Assembly: GCA_951799405.1 (NCBI GenBank)
Contig: CATOGX010000067.1
Span: 1 to 64,000, forward strand
Length of the DNA: 64,000 bases
DNA from: Agapetus fuscipes
Taxonomy: Eukaryota; Arthropoda; Insecta; Trichoptera; Glossosomatidae
Reading direction: 5' to 3'
The stretch's first letter is position 1. Each line of letters begins with the position of its first letter. The notes beneath the pieces were generated by a model. The model searched no databases. It saw nothing but the letters and a program-made list of their open reading frames with translations, and was not told the origin of the DNA. The position numbers and the translations under genes were made by a program. Below are positions 31,840 through 42,996 of this stretch, piece by piece.

Positions 31840-32345
31840 TGCCTCCATTTTTTCCTATCCTTACATACCTCTTTCAATTCATTCATATCCATCACCTTTT
31901 TCATGCATTTTCTTCTTTTACGTTCACTTTGTATATCCCATTCTTTCACATCTCCTCAATCTGATCACTCCATACTTTTCTCGGTCGTCCCTTCCCTCTT
32001 TTTCCTTTCACACTTTCTTTGTATACATACTTTGTCAGTCTATCATCATTCATTCTTTCCACATGCCCAAACCATCTCATCACATCCTTTTGTATCTTAA
32101 CTTTCACATCCTCTTTCAAATTACATTCTTTTTTTACCCATTCATTCCTAACTCTATCCCTCAGAGTTTTTCCTGTCATGCTTCTCAAATGCTTCATTTC
32201 CACCGTACATACTTTACTCATTTCGCTATCGTTCACTGTCCATGCTTCACTTCCATACATCAAAGTCGGTAACAATATGCCATTGTGTACCGCCATTCTC
32301 AGATCCACCGTCAATCGCTTGTTCTTTGCTATAATCATTGTTACT
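31840..32345 (-). pseudogene. RTE-like LINE C-terminal fragment (family R2)
   Basis: The minus frame has LPTLMYGSEAWTVNDSEMSK, LRSMTGKTLRDRVRNEW, VMRWFGHVERMNDDRLTKY and KGRPRKVWSDQIEE, the connection between reverse transcriptase and 3' end in this LINE family. Open for 130 codons, but it lacks the catalytic domain. Confidence 0.8.
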
Positions 32346-32479
32346 ATAATAATTGCTTTCCAAGGTCCAAAAATTCTTAAAATAAGGATATTTTGATTGA
32401 AAATTGCAAAGATGAATTAAATTTTTGAGTCCGCGACTCATGTACATGCGCAAGCAACCATATGTTGGTTCTATAATCT

Positions 32480-32698
32480 ATAATCTAAGTTGCAAGGATA
32501 TATTCATTTAAAGCTCTCAGATGTAAGCCCACAAACCAACAAGTGTAGTTCGCGCTTACAAATGCTGAATGTGTACTTACAAATAAAATCCAAACCTGAA
32601 ATGAACATAAGCCCCACAACTTTTGCCGACCTTCCCTGAAACAGGGGTAACATTGGCAAAGTGAACCATTTTTTACAGTATGGGTGTGCGCTTGACTT
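32480..32698 (-). repeat. Family A repeat
   Basis: ATAATCTAAGTTGCAAGG to TTTTTACAGTATGGGTGTG. The terminal GACTTATAGG part is damaged. Confidence 0.8.
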
Positions 32699-32759
32699 GT
32701 GATGGGTTGGCAAGCGTGTGGAAGCCCCATAACACTACGTGATGCTAGTATCTCGATAA

Positions 32760-33045
32760 AACCGGTCTAATTCATGGTCAAATTATGAAGTGAAATATTA
32801 TTACTACGCTCGCTCTGCATGTAGCAAAACCCAGCCATTTCCGTACTTCCCCCCAGAGCAGATTCCACGCGGAGTTAAAAAGTTTGTCTTCGATCTAAAA
32901 ACGTGAACTATTCAGTAAAAAGGACATTATATTCCATCGCTGCAAGTTGTATTCGTAGAGAAGGTAATATTACACTTATTATTATATGGTGAAGTTCATT
33001 TCAAACATCGGATACGATATTTTATCATATTGTTTTTTTATTATT
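32760..33045 (+). repeat. direct repeat D, copy 1
   Basis: Matches 33465-33770, starting near TTCATGGTCAAATTATGAAG and including CATCGCTGCAAGTT and TCGGATACGATATTTTATCA. The intervening sequence differs between copies. Confidence 0.75.
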
Positions 33046-33054
33046 ATTTATTAA

Positions 33055-33235
33055 TATTATAGGAGCATGGCATAGTTCGTGTGTATAAGTGCACTAACAC
33101 TCTCACACGTACACGCACACGTCGTGGTTAATGCTCTTAACACTACGTGATGCTAGTATCTCGATAAAACCGGAAATACAAAGAAATATTAGGAACTCGG
33201 CTCTCTATAAACCTATACCCTGTGCACAGCACCAA
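33055..33235. repeat. dispersed repeat E, copy 1
   Basis: Matches 35150-35310: ATAGGAGCATGGCATAG, CGCACACGTCGTGGTT, then CTCTATAAACCTA. The end (CCTATACCCTGTG) resembles the H1/H3 terminus, so it may be part of another hAT-like element. Confidence 0.6.
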
Positions 33236-33464
33236 ACCCGGAAATCTCGGTCCTACGGCTCGTTGTATTGAGCTTGTCTCGTTTTGGAAGAGGCGCTGAT
33301 GTCGGTTGTTTTAGATACTAAAAGGATCATGTGTTTTAATAAATATATTTGTTCAAGTTTTGGGTCAATGAAGGCAGATATTAGGAAATATTAAATACAG
33401 GAATCTGTAAAACTTATAACTTCACTGGTTAATGAAATTTTGTATACATCGCCGTGTCGAATTC

Positions 33465-33955
33465 ATGGTCAAATTATAAAGTGAAATATTATTACTACGC
33501 TCGCTCTGCATGTAGCAAAAATTTGCCATTTCCGTTCACTTTGCCCCACCCCACTCCTTCACCCCCCGCCGCCACTTCCCACTCCTTCACCACCCACGCG
33601 GAGTTAAAATGTTTGTCGTCGATCTAAAAAACGTGAAATATTCAGTAAAAAGGACAATATATTCCATCGCTGCAAGTTTTCCTCGTAGAGAAGGTAATAT
33701 TACACTTATTATTATATGGTGAAGTTCATTTCAAACATCGGATACGATATTTTATCATATTGTTTTTTTGCAGGTGGGATGCATGTTTTTCTCGACCAGA
33801 AAATTTCAAGCCGCAGGAAAAAGCGATCCAGGAAGTGTCTCAACCTGAACCAATGTACGTGTATTGCAATAAACGTGTATTGCCGCTTCCACTTCGAAGA
33901 AAACTTTATTAGAAATCCGTCGGGAAGATTATATGGACCGCTACTCATAACATGA
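33465..33955 (+). other. direct repeat D copy 2, ending in an exon-like open stretch
   Basis: 33465-33770 repeats 32760-33045. The repeat ends where a TGTTTTTTTGCAG acceptor-like site begins an open stretch at 33774-33955 that reads to CRFHFEENFIRNPSGR. The HFEENF piece faintly resembles the end of a THAP domain, but the upstream THAP cysteines are not convincing. No gene is called. Confidence 0.35.
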
Positions 33956-33960
33956 CGTGT

Positions 33961-34025
33961 TATTTTATTCATTCGCTGAACGCTGCTTATGTTCTCCGCT
34001 GGGAACCGAACTCAAGACCTTCGGA
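33961..34025 (-). mobile_element. SINE S4 (copy 2), first half
   Basis: CTGAACGCTGCTTATGTTC matches 31617 onward. Cut at CCTTCGGA (34018-34025) by the next element and continued at 34827-34945. Confidence 0.7.
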
Positions 34026-34826
34026 CACAGAGTATTATAGGTATATAGAGATCCCACTGAATTAAAAAAAGGGGAATGCCCGAATCTTAGCCACCTATAA
34101 GTTATTTATGGAAGCTTTTGATAATATTATGGAATGTATAATATCACTTATACCTAAAATTTATTTCAAATATTTTTGATATTATAGGAAACTAATGGTG
34201 AGGTCATGTCAAATAAAAGTTTTTTTTTGTTTTAAAAATTTATATCTTTTAAAATAAAATATACAAGTTTACACAAATATACATTCTTAAATAATACACC
34301 GAACTACATTTTGGTTTTAAGCTAAATTAAGGTAATTAAGGTTTTGGCAAATTAGGTTAAAATAATGTAAATCATTTTGAAAGTTTGATGTCAATTAAAG
34401 TTTATTTAGAGGCACTAGTATTTTTTAGCTGGAACGTAACAAAAACATGAAGGTTTTTTGTACTTTATAGCTGTCGAATTTTTTTTGAGGTTACGACGGA
34501 AATACGTTGTCCGGCACCAGGCCACCAATACACCATTTTCACGCACTTTTTTCACGCACAAAGTATTATATTCTTTTCAAATAACTTTTTGCACAATTTA
34601 ACGCCTGTGAAAACAGCCAAAAACAGCATTCAACGGTTAAAAACTTACGACCCCACGCCAAGCAAGCGTTATCTGTGGGCGCCATTTCGGCTGTCAAGGG
34701 AATATCGGTAATACCACACAGTAGTTTCCTACTATTATTGTGGACAAGAACCAATAAAGCATTATCTACTGGTATTGTAAGGAAGCTTGTGGTCAATATC
34801 GTTTGTATGGAAGATTCTTAGGCATG
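34026..34826. mobile_element. hAT-like element H3 (copy 1), 801 bp
   Basis: Perfect 8-bp duplication CCTTCGGA at 34018-34025 and 34827-34834. Ends CACAGAGTATTATAGG and CTTAGGCATG. The inverted copy at 50426-51138 has its own 8-bp duplication. It has no transposase. The host sequence is SINE S4, which reads through once the element is removed. Confidence 0.85.
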
Positions 34827-34945
34827 CCTTCGGATATTGAGTCTGTGGCGTCAACCACTAGACTGTACACCGGTGAAAAATGTGAAGAAATGTTTTGTGA
34901 TTTTGTGTTGTGATTTTGGAGAAAAGTGTCAAAATAAATATTTGT
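34827..34945 (-). mobile_element. SINE S4 (copy 2), second half
   Basis: ATTGAGTCTGTGGCGTCAAC through TTTTGGAGAAAAGTGTC matches 31668-31775. Confidence 0.7.
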
Positions 34946-35149
34946 TACTACAATAATTGCTAACCAAGGTCCTTACATAGGTAGTTTATGTTATATTTCT
35001 GATACATTAGATTTCAAAAACATTAATTTTCTGTATGTGATCTTGTATCTTATCTGCTAATAAATGAAACACGTAAATATTCACTTTTTGTTTTATTTTT
35101 TGTACGAAATGGGAGTAGGTATGGTCGTATGGAATAATAATATGAGATA
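34946..35149. other. no gene recognised
   Basis: AT-rich sequence; nothing supported. Confidence 0.4.
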
Positions 35150-35310
35150 ATATTATAGGAGCATGGCATAGCGCGTATGTATGAGTGCACTAACACACGC
35201 ACACGTCGTGGTTCGCTCTCGTTACATTACGTGACGTTAGTATCTCGAGAAACCGGAAATACAACGAAATGTTAGGAACTCAGTTCTCTATAAACCTTAC
35301 TCTGTGGGCA
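35150..35310. repeat. dispersed repeat E, copy 2
   Basis: Counterpart of 33055-33235, including ATAGGAGCATGGCATAG and GCACACGTCGTGGTT. It ends CTCTATAAACCTTACTCTGTG. Confidence 0.6.
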
Positions 35311-35319
35311 CTCCTGTTC

Positions 35320-35358
35320 TACAGCATGGGTGGTCAGCCGCATACCAACCTATAAGTC
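35320..35358 (-). repeat. Family A terminal piece
   Basis: CTACAGCATGGGTGGTCAGC through ACCTATAAGTCAAGG only. It faces the next copy head to head. Confidence 0.7.
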
Positions 35359-35601
35359 AAGGAACATACACAACAAATTATAATATGTAAGTATGGACAT
35401 CAAAAACTAACAAAACAAATTCTAACAATATAAAAAAACAACCTGAACAAGCAAAATTTCACATGCTCGAGCTTATGACGTTGGACTGTATTTCACAGCA
35501 AGAAGTTATGAAGGAGAGTTTGTTAATTATTCGTCATGAATTAATAAAAAAATAAGCTAGTTTTGTTTTTTCATATATTTTAGATTAGATATTATAAGTT
35601 C
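35359..35601. other. sequence between two opposed Family A ends
   Basis: AT-rich. GTATGGACATCAAAAACTAAC recurs inverted at 39440-39460 next to another Family A copy, so it may belong to a longer parent element. Confidence 0.45.
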
Positions 35602-35847
35602 CTTGACTTATAGGTTGGTATGCGGCTGACCACCCATGCTGTAAAAATGGTTCACTTTGCCAATGTCACCCCTGTTTCAGAGAAGGACGGCAAGAGTTGC
35701 AGGGTGTATGTCCATTTGGGAGATGGTTTTTATGTTGTGGGTTCACATGCAGCATATGCAAGCGCGAACTTGTACGTGTCTGGTTGTGAAAATGCATGTA
35801 ATGTGAATCTCTAATGTAACATATCTTTGCAACTTAGATTAAATTAG
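35602..35847 (+). repeat. Family A repeat, full length
   Basis: CTTGACTTATAGGTTGG to CTTAGATTAAATTAG, about 246 bp. It is one of the best preserved copies, but the flanks show no clear 8-bp duplication. Confidence 0.9.
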
Positions 35848-36135
35848 TATGTACAAAACTACAATCTCGCACGGACAAACACTGAGGTTTGCTGCATCAA
35901 GAAGCAGCTGCCTGGACATCCCTGCAAGAAGGCCCCGCACTGTTTTTTCAGACATGGCATTCAAGGCGGCCGCTCCAATGACTTGGAATGCTATTCCCGC
36001 CTCACTGAGAAAACTGGATACGGAGAGACTGTTCAAAAGACGTCTCAAGACTCACCTCTTCGTCCAATCATATGGACAAGCGCCTTTGTAGTGACACACT
36101 GTCATAAAGGCGCTATATAATTTTTTAAATTATTA
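35848..36135 (+). pseudogene. CR1/L2-type LINE 3' fragment
   Basis: The frame reads RRPRTVFSDMAFKAAAPMTW and then NAIPASLRKL and RLKTHLFVQSYGQAPL before a stop near 36091. This A-P-x-x-W-N ... LKTHLF ending is typical of the C-terminus of L2/CR1-like reverse transcriptases. A short 3' UTR follows. Confidence 0.75.
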
Positions 36136-36145
36136 TTTTTAAGAC

Positions 36146-36290
36146 GATGTTATGGCCGAGGGGGCAAGCGGGCTGATCTTTCTAGTGTATTTGGAGTATA
36201 ATAACGTTGGTTCAATTCCCGCCTGGGTCATTTGACCATTACTTTGACCTTAGTTCAACAGATGTAATTAGGTAATTATTAGTTAATAAT
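36146..36290 (+). mobile_element. tRNA-derived SINE S1 (copy 2)
   Basis: GGCCGAGGGGGCAAGCGGGC (A box region) and GGTTCAATTCCCGCC (B box). Same family as 15789-15935. Confidence 0.75.
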
Positions 36291-36454
36291 TCATTAAAAA
36301 ACATGAATGAATTCTTAATTGATGATATTTATACCTTTTTCTGGCCAGGCAGAATAGGTTGGTGAGTTGCATTCCTCTTCACAAATCCATTAAAAAAAAA
36401 AGACTGACATTAAAACACCAAAACGTCATGCAACGCAACTAAAAAATGTACTTA

Positions 36455-36545
36455 ACTAAGCTACGCATATAGTGTAACTTCTTGCCGCGTTATCCCTGAA
36501 GGGGTCGCATGTGGCGAGTTGAACCTATTTATTTTTACTAGGTGC
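36455..36545 (-). mobile_element. SINE S2 tail fragment
   Basis: CTAAGCTACGCATATAGTG and GGGGTCGCATGTGG are the complement of the S2 tail at 17185-17262. The tRNA-like head is missing. Confidence 0.6.
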
Positions 36546-36613
36546 TACCGCTTGTATCACCAAAAATCAAAGCATAAATAAAGCTGCTCGACTGGCGATA
36601 CACGGTGGAATAC

Positions 36614-36875
36614 TGTGAGGGTTTTTCCTCTGTCCTGCTGATTGACACAATTAATAATGTAACAACCACTTTAATACGTTTACTTTTATTCCTTTCACAA
36701 TGTATACACAATAAACCACAGCACAATAATATTAATTATTCTTAATTACACATGCTTGTGGCTCTCCCGCCAGGCAAGCTTCTTCCCTCTTTCTGCATTC
36801 TTTTGTTTTCCTTTTTCCATTCAAATTTACATACAATGTTCCATTCTACCAAACAAACAAACTCATCTCGTTACA
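36614..36875 (-). repeat. 3' LTR
   Basis: 262 bp, differing from the other LTR at very few bases, for example CTCCCGCCAGG against CTCACGCCAGG. This low divergence points to a fairly recent insertion. Confidence 0.9.
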
Positions 36876-37699
36876 ATACACCTCCTTCCTCTCATAAAAA
36901 AAAGCATTCCCAATTTTTTTTTTTTTTCTTTTACAATGAGTAAATAATGTATCATAATGCTCAGCCGGCGCCACATATTTTGTTTTATTTTAAGGATAAA
37001 TTTCAAAAATATGAAAATAAAAAAAAACCTGTTTCTGATACATTATTCAGTCATTAATACCTTTTTTAACAATACCAATTATTTTCATACTAAAATTAAT
37101 ATATTTTTTTTTTAACACAAATTTCATATTCAATATTATAAACAAATATTTGTTTTTTTTTTTTTAAATACTTAATTCAACAATTCAAAATAATCAAATA
37201 ACAATACATAATAAACATTCACCAGTTAATTAATCAATTCATTAAAATAACTTTTTTTTTTTTTTTAAACATGTATCACATCTTTCCCAATATTTAAATT
37301 TATTTCAAATTTATTTTTCATTAATAAATTTATCAGTCCATCAATTTTTTTTTTAAAAACTTTACCTTCATATGTAATACTTTGTTTAATTTATGTTTCA
37401 TACCTTCATTCATGCAATGTTTCATAATTCATTCTTTCACTGATCACTTTTATATCAACTTTCACCGTATCATGCATCACCTCAAATTTTCATACACATG
37501 AAAATATGTTTTTTTTTTTTTTTTTTAATCTAATTTGATTATGTCCTTGATGTGATATTTATTTATAACATTTGTGTCTATCTCTTTTAATACATAGACT
37601 ATCTTGCTAACTTTCTTTTCTATTCTGGCTTTGACAAATTTTGGAGCCAACTTTGTATAGAAGTATTTCCCTGCATTTGATTGTATGAAATTTTTACGC

Positions 37700-38212
37700 C
37701 ATACAATATCCCCTTGATCATAGACACGATTTGATCTACCTTTATTATAATAATTTGCATTTTTGCATTACATTTTTCTCTTCTGTGTCATTCATTACAT
37801 TTAAATTCTTACATTCATTAAATTTGAAAAATGATTCAAACTTGCTACATATTGTAGATAATTCCTCTGTATTTTTAATTTCAGATGTTGTCAGTAAAGT
37901 TGCATATTTTTCTGACAATCCATGAATTATTATGTCCATAAGTTCTTTATCATGCATTCTTTTATTTAATAAATTATTTTTTGATTTTACCTTTAAAATA
38001 TAAACAGATGCATTATCATGACCTTGTACCATATTTAAAATTTCTAACTTAAGATTCCTTTGAAAGTCATATTTTTCAAATTGTTGTAAGAATTTGGTTT
38101 TAAAAATTTTCCAATCAAATTCACAATTAATTTGAGAGGATCAAAATTTATGGACTCCATTGTGTTACTTTCTAAATCCTTTTTATTATTAATTTTTTTA
38201 GATTTCGTCATT
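37700..38212 (-). pseudogene. degenerate gag of the LTR element
   Basis: The minus strand reads FDWKIFKTKFLQQFEKYDFQ before a frame break, then MVQGHDNASVYILKVKSK and LHDKELMDIIIHGL-like sequence at 38032-37745. This is the pattern of the Ty3/gypsy capsid domain (W-x-x-F-K ... L-x-Q-G). No zinc knuckle, protease or reverse transcriptase follows. Confidence 0.65.
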
Positions 38213-38675
38213 TGCTGTATATTTTCAATTTATGCAATTAAAAAAAATCATTTCATTGAAAAAAATTTTTTTCATACAAATTAAATATAACACCATCTAT
38301 ATATATTTATCTAAACTGATTTGAAACAAACTGGTTCATGTACATTCTGCTTTGTCCTGCGGCGTTCCATTTTTGAATTTCCATTCTTCTGAACGTAATG
38401 TAGGTAGTTTGAATTCTCTCACCTTCAATATTTTCAAAACCGCCTTTGAAATCTTGAAATTTCTTGTTATAAATTGTATAAGTTGAGTTTTTTAAAACAT
38501 TTTAAACGTGTTGATGCTTTCACAACCATAAATCTGTCCAATTTTAATTATTTCATATATTGTATTGTTTTCAATGTCATTTGTTGAAATCGACTGTCAT
38601 TTGTTTTTGTTTGTGAAAAATTTTCTTCATAGGAATTTCATTTACAGATTTTTTCTTTTACGTTGGGCGCCAAAA

Positions 38676-38937
38676 TGTGAGGGTTTTTCCTCTGTCCTGC
38701 TGATTGACACAATTAATAATGTAACAACCACTTTAATACGTTTACTTTTATTCCTTTCACAATGTATACACAATAAACCACAGCACAATAATATTAATTA
38801 TTCTTAATTACACATGCTTGTGGCTCTCACGCCAGGCAAGCTTCTTCCCTCTTTCTGCATTCTTTTGTTTTCCTTTTTCCATTCAAATTTAAATACAATG
38901 TTCCATTCTACCAAACAAACAAACTCATCTCGTTACA
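38676..38937 (-). repeat. 5' LTR
   Basis: 262 bp, the partner of 36614-36875. Confidence 0.9.
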
Positions 38938-38949
38938 ATACTTATACCC

Positions 38950-39405
38950 ATATGACCCACCTTGATGTATGGAAGGACGGTGAATGAAAGTGAAATTAGT
39001 AAAGTCCATACTGTTGAAATGGACTTTCTAAGAAGTATCAGTATGATTGGGAAAAAACGTAGCGATAGGGTGAGAAATGATTTTGTAAGAAAAGAATGTG
39101 GTGTAAGAGAAAGTGTGAAAGTAAAGATTCAAAGAAGTTTGTTAAGATGGTTTGGGCATATGGAGAGAATGAATGATGAAAGACTGACAAAGAAAGTATA
39201 TGTTGCAAGACTCGATGGATGTCGTGGTACAGGAAGACCGAGAAAGGTATGGATGGACCAAATTTCCGAAATTGCGAATGAATAGAATATCCAGAGTCAT
39301 AATAAAAGGAGAGTCTTAATGAAGAAGGTTATGACTCTGGAGGAAATGAAAGAAGTGTGTAAGGACATAAAGAAATGGCGGCTAATCTGTGATGTTGGCG
39401 GATAG
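38950..39405 (+). pseudogene. RTE-like LINE C-terminal fragment (family R2)
   Basis: Open frame 38962-39285: VNESEISKVHTVEMDFLRSI, LRWFGHMERMNDERLTKKVY, GTGRPRKVWMDQISEIANE. It continues out of frame to about 39400. It lacks the catalytic domain. Confidence 0.8.
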
Positions 39406-39499
39406 AGTTTTTTAAATTGAAATTTGTTTTTTGTTAGTTTTTGATGTCCATACATGTCATAATTTGTTGCTTTTAAAAATGTAATTTGTTGTGCATGTT

Positions 39500-39754
39500 C
39501 TTTGACTTATACATAGGTTGGTATGCGGCTGACCACCCATGCTGTAGAAAATGGTTCACTTTGCCAATGTCACCCCTGTTTCAGGGAAGATCGGCAGGAG
39601 GTGCAGGGTGTATGTTCACACGAGATTCGGGTTTTTATATTGTAGGACTATATGCGGCATGTTTAAGTGCGAACTTAAACATGTCTGTTTTGTGAGAATG
39701 CGTATAATGTTAATCTCTAATGTCACTTATATTTTGCAACTTAGATTAGATTAG
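39500..39754 (+). repeat. Family A repeat, full length
   Basis: CTTTGACTTATACATAGGTTG to CTTAGATTAGATTAG. Its left neighbour (39410-39499) shares sequence with 35359-35420. Confidence 0.85.
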
Positions 39755-39975
39755 GGCCTTACGCCAACCACTTCAGTTGAAGTAGGGGTTTCTTATCTAC
39801 CGAGAGGACTGGTACTCATTTCTTGTGACTGCTGAGTAAGCCTTGCCGGTATTCCATTTTGGGGTTTGGAATTCACCAAAACGGGAAATCATTTCTGACA
39901 CCCTCGGTGGGATTCGAACCCGAGCTCATAGCATGGAATGCAAGCACCCAACTGAACTATCGACCGAACAATAGA
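39755..39975 (-). mobile_element. tRNA-derived SINE S2 (minus)
   Basis: On the minus strand CGGTCGATAGTTCAGTTGG (A box) and GGGTTCGAATCCCACCG (B box). The body includes CTTCAACTGAAGTGG read in reverse. It abuts a Family A copy. Confidence 0.75.
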
Positions 39976-40144
39976 TATAACATTAAAAACATAAGAGAAC
40001 AATATGCAGGTACACAGATACATTATTCTATGCATCCATAGTTTGTATTTCCAGATGTGAGCTGTGAGTGTGTTGTGTGTTCCTTTATTCTACCATATGT
40101 TGTTTTTCCAGATGAGAGATGTGAGTGTGTTGGTGTGTTACTTT
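39976..40144. other. no gene recognised
   Basis: Contains an imperfect 60-bp duplication (TTTCCAGATG, GTGAGTGTGTT) at 40045-40140. Nothing else is seen. Confidence 0.4.
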
Positions 40145-41126
40145 AGGGGTACAGTACCCCTAGTACGGGTTTTCGTAAGTATCCTATGAGTTATGAGTAT
40201 TCGAGAAAAATGTATGTAAACATGAAAAGCACCTCCGGCGAAAAAGTTTCGAAGCTTTTTTTGCGAGTATGTGCTTACGTAAACTCATATGAGTTTTAAA
40301 ATACTTTACCGAAACTTAAAATTGTATTGCTTGCGAGACAACTTATTGCGTTTTCATACAAAATGCTGTCTGACAAGAGTACGGGCGCACATTTCCGTTG
40401 TTTGGAAGGCTGTCTCCATGGCAACGTCGTATTCATCCGTCACCTTTTGTCGATAGCATTTTGAAAAGTGAGAGAGTTTGACAGACGAAGAAAATGGAAA
40501 ATAAGTACGATCTAACGTCTTAAAAACATTTCAATTGAATAAGGTATGTTATTGAAATAAATTCGCAATATTTTTTTCACTTATTTAGTGTTTTTTACCA
40601 AAAAATAATTACTTTACGAAATTCCAACGCATGTAGTATTGACAGTGAAACGTGAAAATAATGTACATTTCTTTTAGAATATTACGATGGAACAACTTAA
40701 TTCCAGTCTATGGCAAGATGCCGCGGCCTCCTCGCCGCAGAAGAGGACGAAGTGCATGCAAGTTTGAACAACGACCGGGCTAATCTTCGCAGAGTGGAAA
40801 CCTGCCACAGCGTTGTCTGACGTACCGAATTTAAGATGACGCAACGCATTTCTTTGGAAACAAAGGTAATTTACACATTTATTGAAGTGTAAAATATAAT
40901 ATAGGTAGTTAGTAGGTACCTTACCTCAAAAATGTTATTACAGTGAATAATAGTCCATTGCTTATAGGTGATGTGCGCATTGTTTTTTAATGCCTGTGGA
41001 TTGTGGATTGGGCCAGTGGGAGTGGGTGGCTAAGCATTTAAGCCAGAAGTCCTGGAGCAACTTCGTCCAAGAAGTAACGCAGGCGCTTATCCACCCCAAA
41101 GCGATAAAGAAATGGATTAAAATCGG
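40145..41126. repeat. inverted arm of the Harbinger region (left)
   Basis: About 980 bp inverted copy of 45190-46198, starting GGGGTACAGTACCCC then TAGTACGGGTTTTCG. It includes an inverted piece of the N-terminal HARBI1 coding region (HLSQKSWSNFVQEVTQAL at about 41030-41085). It stops where a second element start (GGGGTACAGTACCCC, 41127) begins. Confidence 0.8.
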
Positions 41127-41809
41127 GGGTACAGTACCCCTAGTACGGGTTGCACATTTAGCTAAACTTGAGTAAAGCAAAACGTGATCGAATGGATTTA
41201 ACTTCAATTTCAGCGCGAGTACGTGCAGCCGGTCTTGTGCGTTTACTAGAAGTTTCATTTGCGTATGCTGTGCGTATGCTTTCGTAAACACAGAATTGAA
41301 AAGTGCGGCCGTTTACAAAAAAAAAATCCTAGACAGAAACACGCAACGTCTTAAAAAATATCTAAATTATATTTTCAACATAAAGTAATGCAAAACAATT
41401 ATATAAATGAATAATAATGCTTAAATTGTGTATTTTTATACGAAAATTTGACTTATTTTACATGATAATTATTAATATTCAAGAGTGGTATTTATTTTTC
41501 TCTACTGGCACCACGATACCTGACGTCACGCACGCGCACAGCGCCCAACTGTCAACAATTCTCGCGCCTTCCTTGTGGATTTGATGTTTTGTGTTATCGT
41601 TGCCGTGCGTTTGTTTTTATTTTCAAAACGGTAAGTGGGTATTTTTTGTAAGATCTTGCTTATGTACAATTAATATTACATTAGTCTCCTACGTGAATTT
41701 CACTATGTGTATTGGTGAAAAGACATTGCAAATGCTGTAACTTTTTGTCGCAGATATTTCACGTCAAATTCTTTACCTAACATTCCTCTGCAAGTAGATG
41801 ATTTGATTT

Positions 41810-41878
41810 AGGTGACATTGGCAAAGTGAACCATTATTTTATAGTATGGGTGGTCAGCCTTATTATCTATAAGTCAAG
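41810..41878 (-). repeat. Family A, partial
   Basis: GGTGACATTGGCAAAGTG to ATCTATAAGTCAAG; one end only. Confidence 0.7.
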
Positions 41879-42487
41879 AGATGATGAGAATATTTTTATA
41901 TTCCGGCTGAAGTAAAATTCACTTTTTATTTGATTTTTGTTTGCTGTCTTTTTACTCTTGTTGCTATTCTTGCATTTTTTAATATTACTAATTTTTAAAA
42001 CTGAAAACCTATAATTGGCCTTGTACTTTGTTAAATGAAATTCTTTCTATGTAATTAATATGTGCTGTTGTTTTTTGTATAATAAAAAAAGTAATAATGT
42101 TTTTTTTATAGATCCTAAACAAACATGAGAACGACAGAGAGCCAGTTTCTCATCATGGTGGGATTCATGGAACAGTGAGTACATTAAACTATCTTTCTCT
42201 CACAGAATACTTGCTTCCTTGTTAAATTTGTATATTATATTTGCGTTACATCCTATATTGGACCACTGTAGATATGCGGACTTTTTTAACGTTTGATTCT
42301 CTATATACACCCGCAATTTGTCACGAACCCTAACCTTTCCAAATTTAAGTATTGGGCTCACCAAAAATAGGTTTTAATTTCAAGACCTCATATTTTTTAG
42401 GGAAATGTGATTAAATCTGTATCTTTGTAACTTAGATTACATTAAATTCCATCTGGCTATTTTTGTATCAATTAATATTTAATACCT

Positions 42488-42812
42488 TGACCGGTCCGTA
42501 GTCCAGTGGAAACACTTCGGACTTGTAAATGGAAGGTTGTGGATTTGGATCCCGGCGGAGCACAAAAAATATACCATTTATATTTCCAAATATGCACTTC
42601 GCTGAGTTGAAACAAATCATAAAGCCTTTACCAAAGACTGGTCACTAAAAGATCCATCCAGCCTTACAGCAACTGGGTCTTGCTTTAGTATTGGCGCTTT
42701 GTAGCGACGACCAAGCTTGTACACCTCTGCGGCACTACAACAAGTGTCATAGACCCCTAGAGTCTCTAGAATTTAGGGAGTCTCCCGCACAGGATTTCTT
42801 AAAAAAAAAAAA
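42488..42812 (+). mobile_element. tRNA-derived SINE S3, near full length
   Basis: The head TCCGTAGTCCAGTGGAAAC (A box) and GGATTTGGATCCCGG (B box region), then the body shared with 6048-6265, ending in 12 A at 42801-42812. Confidence 0.8.
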
Positions 42813-42814
42813 CC

Positions 42815-42996
42815 TAAGAGCTCGTTCCCACTTGTCGGGTGTCGGATCCATATATTAATCGGAGGTTCAAGTGGCAGAACATTATGTATGAAGCTATTCA
42901 CACTTATCGGAAATTGATTTTGTCAGAAATGTTCTGCCACCGGAGCCTCTGATTAATATACGGATCCGACACCTGACGAGTGGGAACGAGCTCTTA
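42815..42996. mobile_element. MITE with long terminal inverted repeats
   Basis: About 55-bp inverted ends, starting TAAGAGCTCGTTCCCACT and closing AGTGGGAACGAGCTCTTA. A TA or TAA duplication is possible. Inserted directly after the SINE tail. Confidence 0.8.

Larger units (their letters stand above)
36614..38937 (-). mobile_element. Ty3-like LTR retrotransposon, internally deleted
   Basis: Two 262-bp direct LTRs (36614-36875 and 38676-38937) with TGTAACG...CTCACA ends on the minus strand. A perfect 4-bp duplication ATAC flanks it (36610-36613, 38938-38941). After the 5' LTR the minus strand reads TTTTGGCGCCCAACG, a primer-binding site candidate. Before the 3' LTR lies a purine tract (GAGAGGAAGGAGG). 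The inside is only 1.8 kb and has no pol gene. Confidence 0.9.

Noticed and set aside
31903..32396. Plus-strand open frames rich in Ser, Phe and Pro
   Set aside because: They are shadows of the minus-strand RTE-like LINE fragment.
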